Assembly: GCA_009760885.1 (NCBI GenBank)
Contig: CM019693.1
Span: 47,622,751-47,686,750, forward strand
From: Achatina immaculata
Taxonomy: Eukaryota > Mollusca > Gastropoda > Stylommatophora > Achatinidae
DNA length: 64,000 bases
Direction of reading: 5' to 3'
The notes beneath the pieces are model-generated. The model did not search any database, was not told where the DNA came from, and saw nothing but the letters and a program-made list of their open reading frames with translations. The position numbers and the translations under genes were made by a program. The number at the start of each line of letters is the position of its first letter. The first letter of the stretch is position 1. This document shows positions 54,318-64,000 of this stretch, piece by piece.

Positions 54318-56477
54318 ATTCATTCATTCATTCATTTGCATGTCCCTTGCGGAATTTTGCTTCCCTGACAGCACTCTTGTAGGCCTCTTGGTTGTGAGCA
54401 AGATGGCCTGCTGCTGATGCATCCATCTGCAGATCATCAACAATGTCTTGCAGCCATCTTCACCTTGGTCTTCCTCTCTTTCTTTTTCCCATTATGTACC
54501 CTTCCAAGACAGTCTTCTCTAGATTATCATGATGTTTAATGTGTCCAAAATATTTAAGTTTTCTCTTTTTAATCCTCTTTACTAGCCAGCCTTCTTCAAT
54601 ATTAAGTTCTTGTAGTATGGATATTTGAAGAACTCTTCTGTAGCATGTACATTTATAGGCATTTATGTGTTTCTCAGCTGTTTGGTTAACTGTCCAGGTC
54701 TCACAGGCATATGTTGCAATGGGAAAGATGCATGCCCTTAAAAATCTTAAATTTGTAGTTCTGTCTGTTCCTCACCACAGATTCTTTAGTTGTTTTACTT
54801 TCTGAAGAGCGATACATGTCCTCCTTTTAATTTCCCTCATTGTATCTCCATTATTAGTTAGTAGTGATCCAAGATATTCAAAACTCTTCACTTCTTCCAG
54901 TTTTTCCTCATTGATAGATATATCAGCTACCTTGTTTGTTTTGTCAGTTGTCATCAATTTAGTTTTCTTCGTATTAAGATAGAGGTTTTGCTCTTCACTG
55001 TTCTTACGGACTGACATAATTAGTTTTTCCATTCCTTTTTGTGTTGTGGACAGTAATACTGTGTCATCAGCATATCTAATCTCTGGTATTTCATAACCTC
55101 CAATTGTTATGGCATTGTAATATTCTTTGTCTACATCTTCTCTAACATTCCTCATTATATTTTCAATATACAAGTTAAATAAGTAAGCCGATAATATGCA
55201 CCCCTGACGGACCCCTTGTTTTATGTCAAACCAAGTTGTTGTTTCACCATTTATTCTTACTGCTGCTTGTTGGTCTAGATACAGCAGTGATGTTAATTGT
55301 ATCACATATGTTGGAAATTCCATTTTTTCCATTAATTCCCAAAATTTCTGGTGTTGTACACAATCAAATACCTTTGAGTAGTCTATAAAAGATAAATATA
55401 GATTCACAGTAAACTCTGCATTTTTTTATTGTTAATCTTATATTGAATATATGATCTCTTGATCCTCTTCCTTGCCTGAAACTAGCTTGGACCATATTGA
55501 CTTCTTCTTCTGTTTTCTTATGAAGTCTCCCCATTATGATTTTTAACAGAATTTTACTGGCATGACTAATCAGGGCAACAGTTCTGTAGTTTGTGCATAA
55601 TTTCAGGTTACCCTTTTTTGTCAGTGATATGAATACAGTTCTTTTCCATTCTTTTGGCCAAATAACTAAATGCCATATCTTTTTACATAGTGCATGATAG
55701 ATTATTGCACATTCCTTTCCTCCTGCTTTAATAAATTCAGCTGTTATCTCATCACATCCTGGTGATTTACCATTTTTCAGATTATTTATTGCCCATAAAA
55801 CTTCTTCTATTGTCGGTTTGGGTTCTTTCTCCTCCAATAATAATTCACACTGTCGATTTCTGCTTTCACAGTCAGTTGTTTCATACATTCCTCTGCAATA
55901 TTCCTTCCATCTTTCTAGAATTTCCTCTGCCTCTGTCAAGGTATTCCCCATCTCATCACAAATTACATTTAGCTTAGGTATGACATTTCTTGTCAATGTC
56001 TTCATTTCTTTAAACATTTCACTATCTCTTCCATACTTCTGATGTCCTTTTATTCTTTCACAACAATCTTGTATGTATTGTTTTTTATCTTTTCTTATGT
56101 TTCTTCGTACTTCTTTTGTTAAAGATTTATATTCCTCTTTGTTGCTGTTTGTCACTTTCCATTGCGTCTTCATTTCTCTATGTTATTTTATTAGTTCTAG
56201 TGTGCCTGCTGTAATCCATCCATTCTTTTGTGTTTTCTTTGCTGGAACCACATCTTTAGCTGTTGTTATTAAGATATCTCTGGCCTGCGTAGCCAATTCA
56301 TCTGGTGTCATCTCCTCCTGTACAGATATCAGGATTTCGAAACAGTTCTTCACTTCTATACCATATTGTTCTGGTATTTTTGTAAGATCAAAGCGGAGTG
56401 GTCTTGATCCTGTAACTGTCTTTTTTATCTTTATCTTCATGTCTGCTATTAATAATTCATGGTCCGTGTCACAATCA
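54318..56477 (-). mobile_element. LINE family D, main part
   Basis: On the - strand, from right to left: endonuclease end (56477-56400, ADCDTDHELLIADMKIK), linker to 56183, RT N-terminal part 56173-55364 (NLKNGKSPGCDEITAEF, NYRTVALISHASKILL, ASFRQGRGSRDHIFN), RT catalytic part 55407-54772 (LSFIDYSKVFDCVQ, GVRQGCILSAYLFNLYI, IRYADDTVLLS) and tail to the (AATG)n at 54318-54334. A frameshift near 55400 separates the RT parts. It goes on upstream at 58532-58596, beyond an inserted I-like element. Confidence 0.9.
54772..55407 (-). pseudogene. family D reverse transcriptase, catalytic part
   Basis: 211 open codons with the palm motifs FIDYSKVFDCV, GVRQGCILSAYLF and the intact catalytic YADD box (IRYADDTVLL), followed by LEEVKSFEYLGSLLTNNGD. 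The preceding fingers region is in another frame, so the protein is broken. Confidence 0.88.
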
Positions 56478-58531
56478 GCACCTGGTACACTACAGTACGG
56501 AAGATCAAGTGACCTATCTCTCTCAAGAGATTGAGGATGCATTCCGAGAGAAAAACCTTGTACTAGCAGCGTGGATAGACCTGAAGAAAGCCTTTGATAA
56601 AGTATGGAAAAAAGGTCTGCTGTGGAAACTAAGAAACTGCAATGTGAATGGAAGACTGTACAACTGGATAAAGTCCTGTTTACACAATAGAAGAGCTAGA
56701 GTAGTAATGGATGGACACAAAAGCCAGAAAGTACTTCTGTGACATGGTGTACCACAAGGAGGAGTCCTTTCGCCTACATTATTCCTTGTATTCATTAATG
56801 ACCTGGTCAATGACTCCTATGGAATCAAAGCGGCACTGTATGCAGATGATCTGGTCATGTGGTGTACTGATGAATATGCAACAGTTGCTACACAGAGACT
56901 CCAAAGAGCAGCAGACATCTTGACATCATGGACAAACAAATGGTGTGTAAGTATCAACACAGAGAAATCAAGTACCACTCCGTTCACCCTCTCATCTAAA
57001 CAGAAAGCAGGTAAGATCTTTGTAAATGAAATACCCTTAAGGATGGACAACCAACCCACTTACTTAGGAGTGACTCTTGACTCAAAACTGACATGGAAGC
57101 AACACATCAACAGTGCAGAAGCAAAAGCCAGAAGAAAACTAGCCATATTAAGAAAATTGAGTGGAACCACATGGGGAGCTAGTGAAAGAATCCTCAAGAA
57201 TGTATATCAGCAAAGTATTCTACCACATTTAGAATATGGCTTAACATCTTGGTGCACAGCATCAAACATTATGCTGCATAATCTAGACAAGGTTCAAAAT
57301 CAGTCACTACGGATTATCACAGGTGCCATGAGGTCCACACCAATAGTAGAAATGCAGAAAATAGTTGGCGTTCAACCGCTAAAGGAACGTAGAGACACAA
57401 AGGTCATGACCATGGGAGAAAAATTCCTTAGCTCTGTAAGCCATCCCCTGAAGGAGAGATTCAATAACTTGGCATTAGGACGGCTTAAAATAAGCAGCTT
57501 TATTCATAAGGCCAAGCGTATGCGTAAGCTGATACCTGACCTTCCAACTGTAGTCGCTCCATTATCATCTGTACCAGAGCATACACCATGGAAAGAAGCA
57601 GATTATACACAAATAACTATTCAGACTGAAGTGAAAGGTGTGCAGAATGGTGAGATGCAGAGCAGTCTTGTAAGATCAACAGCCACACTTAGTGTGCTAG
57701 ATGACAAATATCCATGTGACACCTGGATACGTGTGTATACAGATGGATCTGCACATAATGCCATAAAGAATGGAGGGGCAGGAGCATATATTGAATATCC
57801 AAAAAACACCACTGACAAGATTTCCATACCCACTGGTAAATACTGCAACAACTATGATGCAGAAGTTGGGGCAATTATTGCTGCAGTTGAAAAACTATCA
57901 GACTCCAGAATTGATACATGTCCTGTAGTAATTCTCACAGATGCAAGATCAGTACTGGAAGCTCTTCAGTGCAACAAACTACCAGACCTTAAAGATGCCT
58001 TGTCAAAAATTGGCTTACAACATGGAGTCACTTTGCAATGGATTCCCTCCCACTGTGGGATACCAGGCAATGAGAAAGCTGACCATCTGGCCAAAGAGGG
58101 CACTGAAATGGAGCAACCAGACATACCAGTCACCTATAATCAGAAGAAAAGCATGATAAAAACCTACAGGAAGCCACAAACACCACCACATGATGACTAT
58201 CACATGCTAAACAGAAAGGAACAAGTCACTATCTTCTGTCTTCGAACAGGACACAGCCGACTCCAAAGTCATATGTATACAAAGTTTAAGGTTGGTACTA
58301 CTAATCTATGTACATGTGCCCGGGTGCCCCAAACTGTGGAACATATCCTCCAGAACTGCATCAACTACAAGACACTGAGAAATAATTACTGGCCCAGTGA
58401 AACCACTAAAGAAGATAAGCTCTACGGTTCCATACATGAATTACAAAAAACAGTGAAATTTATCCAAGAGACAGGACTGCAGATATAGACAGACAATGCG
58501 AACAAAGAAGAAGAAGAAGAAGCACCTGGTA
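56477..58531 (+). mobile_element. I-like LINE (RT plus RNase H) inserted in family D
   Basis: The element spans 56488-58520. It is flanked by AGCACCTGGTA at 56477-56487 and 58521-58531, an 11-bp target-site duplication. Its 3' end is a (GAA)n tail (58505-58520). It starts inside the RT, so it is 5'-truncated. RNase H after the RT places it in the I superfamily of LINEs. Confidence 0.95.
56509..58488 (+). pseudogene. I-like LINE RT and RNase H, one in-frame stop
   Basis: One reading frame for 660 codons, broken by a single TGA at 56740-56742, where related elements have Arg; a CGA to TGA change (CpG decay) explains it. RT: LVLAAWIDLKKAFDKVW, HGVPQGGVLSPTLFLVFIND, LYADDLVMW (catalytic pair), YLGVTLDSKLTWKQH. 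RNase H from about 57730: VYTDGSAH, NYDAEVGAI, VILTDARSVLEAL, WIPSHCGIPGNEKADHLA, so the D-E-D-D set and the His are present. A cysteine motif (CTCARVPQTVEHILQNC) ends the protein. The stop and 5' truncation make it inactive. Confidence 0.93.
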
Positions 58532-58596
58532 AAGATTTTGCCATGTTATACTTGATCTCCACCTTCTTTGCATTAAAATGTAATCTAATATACATA
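58532..58596 (-). mobile_element. family D endonuclease remnant, beyond the I-like insertion
   Basis: The - strand reads LDYILMQRRWRSSI and, one base out of frame, AKSLPG, which joins to ADCDTDHELL at 56477. The order YIL..RRWRSSI..PGAD(C)..DHELL is that of APE endonucleases. 5' of 58596 the sequence becomes TATA-type simple repeat, so the element is truncated here. Confidence 0.85.
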
Positions 58597-58636
58597 TATA
58601 TACACTTAAATAGATACATACATCCAAACATTAATA

Positions 58637-58902
58637 CACATCTCTCTCTCTCTGAACCTTAAGTGCCCAGGGCACATGGGGCTTCCGCAAGGGTTTTCCA
58701 CAAATGCCTGTCCTTCGCCTTTTTTTCTGCTCTTGCCCAGGTGAGCCCTCTATTGCTCAACATCCTTTCTGTTGTTCTTCTCCATGTCTCTTTTGGTCTA
58801 CCCTTACTTCTGTTCCCCTGTGGTGTTCATCTTAGTGCTATTTTTGGTAGTGAGTTGTCAGTCATTAGGAGCACATGTCCCAACCATCGCCAGCGTACTT
58901 AG
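58637..58902 (-). mobile_element. RTE-like family A, 3' end fragment
   Basis: Reverse complement of the 3' end of the complete family A element (about 21000-21260), with a (CT)n tail at the left. Strongly 5'-truncated. Its left edge touches the simple repeat beside family D. Confidence 0.9.
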
Positions 58903-59094
58903 TTATAATTATTATTATTATTTTATTATTATGTGCTGTTTTGGACAGCATTGACAATGATGCTTCTCTATCTTGTGCGGTCCTTGGTGTTTCTGATCAG
59001 TTCAGATGCATTTTCATCTTGTGCAGTCCTTGGTGTTTCAGTAACACACAAAAATTAGTGTTTAAGTATAGAACTATATATGAAGCACTGCAGT

Positions 59095-61050
59095 AAAGCT
59101 GTGATACCAGAATGTATAACTAGGAAAAAAATAGGAGCAGCTTTATTATTTATTGACTACAAAGTTGTGATGTTTCTATGTGAGGCTTAATCATACAAAA
59201 ACATACAGGATGAAGAAATAGAGAGAGGAGATAAAGTATAGATTCACATGAATACTACTTTAAAAAAAAAAAAAAATTAAATAGAGTACTTAGCTGTAAA
59301 TTGTAAGATGTAGCTTGTCTGGCGGTGTGTGTCAGGAATGGATTTAGTAGAGCGTGGAGACTGTTTAAATGGACACCTGTGATATGTGGTCGGTGGGTTG
59401 TAACTGGGGGTGGTGGATGGGGAACCGGAGAGGGGAGGGAGAGTGTTACAAGGCAATTAATAGCTTGTTGTACTGATCTCATTCATTCATTCATTCATTT
59501 GAATGACCTCATTCATTCATTCTATAAAAGGTAGTACATCGATGGTGGCATTGGAGTCACAAGTATGCCACAGGAAGAGCTAAAAAGATTTATTCGCCAG
59601 CTCACTCAACAATAACATAAAATTCACTTATGAAATTTCTGATAAGTCTGTCAACTTTTTAGACATTAAAATTTCTGTTGGCACAAACAGGCTTGTCACC
59701 TCTGTATTTTACAAGCCCACCGACAGCCACACCTATTTACTTTACACCTCCTCCCATCCTGAAGCTTGTAAGAACTCCATCCCATACTCCCAATTTCTCC
59801 ATCTTCACCACATATGTCAGGATAATTTGGACTTTATAGATCAGTCCAACAAGTTATTAGAATTTTTCCGTCATCACCACTACCCAGAAAAGGTCCTTCA
59901 TGAAGCCTTCAGCCATATCCAATTAGTGAACCGCAGAGAAGTATTCAGGAAAAAGCCTGTTACTCCATCTGACAGAGTTAAGTTAGTACTGCCTTTCCAC
60001 CCGCATGGTCAGATGGTTAAGAAAATTCTTTGTCGTCATCTGCCACTAATCCAACTCGACCCCGACACTCGCGACATTTTCTCTGATCCACCCCTGTTAG
60101 CATACAAACGTGAGCCAAACCTTAAGGACATCCTTGTCCACAGCCACTTGAAGCAGAGCCTTACATATGTTGGCACCAGAAAATGTAACCGCCCCCGCTG
60201 CGTTACCTGCCCTGTAATCTGGGAAACGAAAAACATCACCTTTCCCAAAACTATCCTAACTCTTCATGAGGGATTCACATGCGAGTCCCGTAATGTGATA
60301 TATGTCATCGTTTGCAAAAGATGCAGGATAACATATACGTTGAGACTGGCCTCAGATTAGGGGACCACTTGCAAAACATCTGTACAAAATCGCCCAGCAT
60401 GCTTCGAAACCAGTCCCAAATCATTTCAATGGCCACAACCACAGAGGCAAATCTGATTTTCTGGTAACAGCCATCAAACAATGTCACGCAGATGACACAA
60501 GCCGCCTGGCACTTGAGAAGCGCTGCATTCAAAATTATGGGATGCTGGAGCCACATGGGTTAAACTCGCTGTTCAGCTACACTTAACATTCTCTTCAATC
60601 ATCATAGTACCTCTCCACTAAGCTCCACCCCCTTCTTACTTGTCACACATTCTGAAACCTCCTCACAGCATCACTTTGCAACCCCTCTTCCCTAATCATC
60701 TATTCACATTCTCCTGGTTATGTCAACATTGTATCACTCTCTCTCCCCTCCATGGTTCCCCATCCACCACCCCCAGTTACAACCCACCGACCACATATCA
60801 CAGGTCTCCATTTAAACAGTCTCCACGCTCTACTAAATCCATTCCTGACACACACCGCCAGACAAGCTACATCTTACAATTTACAGCTAAGTACTCTATT
60901 TATTTAATTAATTAATTAATTTTTTTTTAGCAGTATTCATGTGAATCTATACTTTATCTCCTCTCTCTATTTCTTTGTTCTGTATGTTTTTGTATGATTA
61001 AGGCTCACGCCGAAACATCACAACTTTGTAGTCGTTAAATAATAAAGCTG
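59095..61050 (+). mobile_element. Penelope-like element with inverted terminal segments
   Basis: 59095-59450 is an inverted copy of 60690-61050 (for example TAGGAGCAGCTTTATTATTT on the left against AATAATAAAGCTG on the right). Between them, after an ATTC simple repeat, 59550-60590 encodes the PLE protein 3' half, then its 3' UTR and terminal GGCTCACGCCGAAAC. An inverted terminal fragment at the 5' side is a known feature of Penelope-type elements. Confidence 0.85.
59600..60585 (+). pseudogene. PLE RT C-terminus, cysteine linker and GIY-YIG nuclease
   Basis: The frame starts near 59610 with YEISDKSVNFLDIKISVGTN and YKPTDSHTYLLYTSSHP, the end of the RT; it joins DFIDQSNKLLEFFRHHHYPE and runs open to 60360. 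The cysteine motif is KCNRPRCVTC (60180-60210). The nuclease starts VIYVIVCKRCRITY near 60297; two missing bases relative to the 9140 copy then disrupt TYIGETGL, and the remainder (FNGHNHRGKSDFLVTAIKQC) is in another frame to NSLFSYT. The upstream RT catalytic core is absent. Confidence 0.88.
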
Positions 61051-61312
61051 ATCAGTTCAGATGCTTCTCTTGTCCATGCCATTTGTTCTGTCCACTGAGA
61101 TATTTTTCTCTTATCATCTGCTTAGGATGCAAACACAAAAAGAGCACATTTTACATATTTTGGGGGTCATGTTTTACATACATGTTTTTTTTTCACTTAT
61201 GCAAAAAATGCAAGTAACATTTAAAAAAAAGTAAAGATAAAAAGGCATTTAGCCTTGTCCAGTACCATAAGAGACCAGGACAGGCCTAAGTTTTATGGTG
61301 GATAACTCAACA
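61051..61312. other. no gene seen
   Basis: AT-rich DNA. The phrase CTGATCAGTTCAGATG at 61048 also occurs at 58990, on the other side of the PLE. Confidence 0.45.
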
Positions 61313-61390
61313 TCAGTCAGTCATTTGCATGTCCTTTGTGGAACTTTGCCTCCTTAACAGATCTCCTGTAGGCCTTTCGGTTGTAAGCTT
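61313..61390 (-). mobile_element. family D 3' terminus
   Basis: CAGTCAGTCATTTGCATGTC and CTGTAGGCCTTTCGGTTGTA match the 3' end of family D with a (CTGA)n tail. It directly borders a 50-bp minisatellite. Confidence 0.8.
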
Positions 61391-62435
61391 GTCACACTTT
61401 AAACATATGAAAATACTAGAAGCAGCACAACATCAGACTTGTCACACTTTAAACATCTGAGAATACTAGAAGCAGCACAACATCAGACTTGTCACACTTT
61501 AAACATCTGAGAATACTAGAAGCAGCACAACATCAGACTTGTCACACTTTAAACATCTGAGAATACTAGAAGCAGCACAACATCAGACTTGTCACACTTT
61601 AAACATCTGAGAATACTAGAAGCAGCACAACATCAGACTTGTCACACTTTAAACATCTGAGAATACTAGAAGCAGCACAACATCATACTTGTCACACTTT
61701 AATCATCTGAGAATACTAGAAGCAGCACAACATCAGACTTGTCACACTTTAAACATCTGAGAATACTAGAAGCAGCACAACATCAGACTTATCACACTTT
61801 AAACATCTGAGAATACTAGAAGCAGCACAACATCAGACTTGTCACACTTTAAACATCTGAGAATACTAGAAGCAGCACAACATCAGACTTATCACACTTT
61901 AAACATCTGAGAATACTAGAAGCTGTACAACATCAGACTTATCACACTTTAAATATCTGAGAATACTAGAAGCAGCACAACATCAGACTTGTCACTCTTT
62001 AAACATCTGAGAATACTAGAAGCAGCACAACATCATACTTGTCACTCTTTAAACGTCTGAGAATACTAGAACCTGCACAGCATCAGACTTGTCACTCTTT
62101 AAACATTTGAGGATACTAGAAGCTGCACAATATCATACTTGTCACTCTTTAAACATCTGAGAATACTAGAAGCAGCACAGCATCAGACTTGTCACACTTT
62201 AAACATCTGAGAACACTAGAACCAGCACAACATCAGACTTGTCACACTTTAAACATCTGAGAATACTAGAAGCTGCACAATATCATACTTGTCACTCTTT
62301 AAACATCTGAGAATACTAGAACCTGCACAGCATCAGAGATGTCACACTTTAAACATCTGAGGATACTAGAACCAGCACAACATCAGACTTATCACACTTT
62401 AAACATCTGAGAATACTAGAAGCAGCACAACATCA
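61391..62435. repeat. 50-bp minisatellite
   Basis: About 21 copies of CTTGTCACACTTTAAACATC + TGAGAATACTAGAAGCAGCA + CAACATCAGA. Copies 1-8 are nearly identical; later ones vary. Confidence 0.97.
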
Positions 62436-62845
62436 CATGCTTGTTTTTTTCTTTGTGGAAGGGGGGGGGGGCGGGGAATGGGCTGATATCTTATGTGTCA
62501 AAAAGCCATTTATATTCCTTTGCTTTGTGACTGAAAATCTTGAAACAATTGTGTCAACAACTGACACATTCTATAAAGTCAACAATTGATAAGTCTTTGC
62601 AGTCAGTAGCTGATACATTCTCCACAATCAGCAAATGTCACAGTTTCTATATTCAATATTCTACCATTGTCACATTCTGCCTTATGATCAACCACATATT
62701 CTCATGATACTGAGGACAAATTAATATGTTTTTCATTCACATATAAATTGTTTCTTATTTCTTTTGTGTTTTTGTCTTTAATTGTCTCTATTTCTCTCTG
62801 ACCTGCTGATGTAATCTTCTTTCATAAAAGTTACTGTATCTAAAG
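62436..62845. other. no gene seen
   Basis: G homopolymer near 62461-62471, then AT-rich DNA with loose CAACAATTGAT-type phrases. No coding signal. Confidence 0.45.
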
Positions 62846-63079
62846 CCTCAGCCATCTCACTTAACTGCTGTACTTCCTTCTCAGTATTGCAACTTAATTG
62901 CTGTACTTCCTTCTCAGTATTGCAACTTAATTGCTGTACTTCCTTCTCAGTATTGCAACTTAACTGCTGTACTTCCTTCTCAGTATTGCAACTTAATTGC
63001 TGTACTTCCTTCTCAGTATTGCAACTTAACTGCTATACTTCCTTCTCAGTATTGCAACTTAATTGCTGTACTTCCTTCT
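62846..63079. repeat. 33-bp minisatellite with acceptor-like units
   Basis: Seven copies of TTGCTGTACTTCCTTCTCAG + TATTGCAACTTAA. Each unit holds a pyrimidine tract and CAG, a good 3' splice site lookalike. The last unit passes into TTCTATGTATGCATCATCGG + ACAG, the acceptor of the candidate exon at 63100. Confidence 0.92.
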
Positions 63080-63099
63080 ATGTATGCATCATCGGACAG

Positions 63100-63281
63100 G
63101 GAATGCAGACAGCAAAACCCACTGGCTGTGGAGGCAGAGGTCCAGGCCGAGAACTCTCTTTGAAAGTGTGCGGTGCTCATCTGCACAGATGATGGGTCCG
63201 TTGTCAGACACAAAGAGCTTGGGCTTTTACGACGCAAGTGGGAGGGAGAATGGTGAAGACAGCGGTGCTTTTGCTTTGACT
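63100..63281 (+). CDS. candidate downstream exon, possibly CCDC157
   Basis: 182 nt between an acceptor (CGGACAG, 63099) and a strong donor (TTGACT|GTGAGT, 63282). It needs a phase-1 partner upstream, which is what the GC donor of exon 7 gives; the joined frame reads G, NADSKTHWLWRQRSRPRTL, FESVRCSSAQMMGPL, SDTKSLGFYDASGRENGED. It is open throughout and of higher complexity than its surroundings. Vertebrate CCDC157 has a conserved QANDIRIRVLEEEN-type segment after exon 7 that I did not find, so either an exon is missing or this belongs elsewhere. Confidence 0.4.
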
Positions 63282-63504
63282 GTGAGTAGCCTGACTATGG
63301 AGGTCATGGCAGTAAGCGAGGCAGTGGGTGGAGACACAGACCTTCGCCCAGATACGTAATCTCAGAAACTTAATGAATATGCTCAGGAAGATTGAGTTGG
63401 GTTGTGCGTGAAAACACAGTCACTGAGAAGATCACAAAATTCTGTTCCATTTTTGTGCCATGTCATGCAGGGGTGAGAGGTAATGAATGAGTGGACAGAG
63501 TTTC

Positions 63505-64000
63505 TGATATGGCTATAGTGGAAGGTGGACAGACTTGTTGGCATGGCTACATTGGAAGGTGGACAGACTTGCTGGCATGGCTATAGTGGAAGGTGGACAA
63601 ACTTGTTGGCATGGCTACATTGGAAGGTGGACAGACTTGCTGGCATGGCTATAGTGGAAGGTGGACAGACTTGCTGGCATGGCTATAGTGGAAGGTGGAC
63701 AGACTTGCTGGCATGGCTATAGTGGAAGGTGGACAGACTTGCTGGCATGGCTATAGTGGAATGTGGACAGACTTGCTGGCATGGCTACAGTGGAAGGTGG
63801 ACAGACTTGCTGGCATGGCTACAGTGGAAGGTGGACAGACTTGCTGGCATGGCTACAGTGGAAGGTGGACAGACTTGCTGGCATGGCTACAGTGGAAGGT
63901 GGATGGACTTGCTGGCATGGCTATAGTGGAAGGTGGACAGACTTGCTGGCATGGCTATAGTGGAAGGTGGACAGACATTCTGGCATGGCTATAGTGGAAG
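63505..64000. repeat. 34-bp minisatellite running off the window
   Basis: At least 14 copies of GGTGGACAGACTTGCTGGCA + TGGCTATAGTGGAA. Because 34 is not a multiple of three and no frame has a stop, three overlapping forward ORFs arise; they are artefacts. Confidence 0.97.

Noticed and set aside
63525..63994. Three overlapping forward ORFs of 65-99 codons
   Set aside because: They result from a 34-bp repeat without stops in any frame; no conserved protein features.

Overview
This is eukaryotic nuclear DNA, most likely from a mollusc and probably a gastropod. That assignment is an inference from spliced genes of animal type, the mix of Penelope-like, RTE-like, I-like and Jockey-type retroelements with a mariner, AT-rich composition and very dense minisatellites. 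There are no prokaryotic operons, rRNA genes or CRISPR arrays. Almost every long ORF is a transposon fragment or a tandem-repeat artefact.

Two host genes can be recognised, both on the + strand. MIF (macrophage migration inhibitory factor family) has exon 1 at 14973-15080 and exon 2 at 16136-16308, with the same exon lengths and phases as vertebrate MIF; I could not find exon 3. CCDC157 (coiled-coil protein) starts at 40693. Seven coding exons (40684-40946, 42139-42322, 44624-45253, 48568-48724, 50463-50653, 51097-51273, 52835-~53003) join in phase to about 587 codons, and 63100-63281 is a possible further exon. The C-terminus lies beyond the window or is not recognised.

Layout: 1-6.1 kb, pieces of two LINE families (called B and C here) inside a 2044-bp tandem duplication. 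6.6-14.3 kb, a SINE-like element, a 1.78-kb tandem duplication holding a Penelope-like element (PLE) interrupted by an RTE-like element (family A), and a palindromic tRNA-like retroposon. 14.4-21.3 kb, MIF with a complete family A element in intron 2, flanked by a 12-bp target-site duplication. 21.3-27.6 kb, minisatellites including a duplicated compound block. 27.97-33.35 kb, a mariner split by a ~4-kb Jockey-type LINE. 33.4-40.4 kb, decayed PLE, hAT-like and LINE fragments with arrays. 40.7-64 kb, CCDC157 exons in introns filled with minisatellites, a second family A element, and a nest in which an I-like element sits inside family D with an 11-bp target-site duplication.

Points of most interest: a 43-bp minisatellite that straddles the CCDC157 exon 1 / intron boundary and repeats the splice donor six times, creating 15-nt in-frame mini-exon candidates; the datable transposon nests; kilobase-scale tandem duplications with short homology at their ends; arrays built from transposon ends; and hammerhead-ribozyme-like cores in the PLE 3' ends. 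Family letters A-E are local labels. Protein identifications rest on remembered family motifs, not on a database search.
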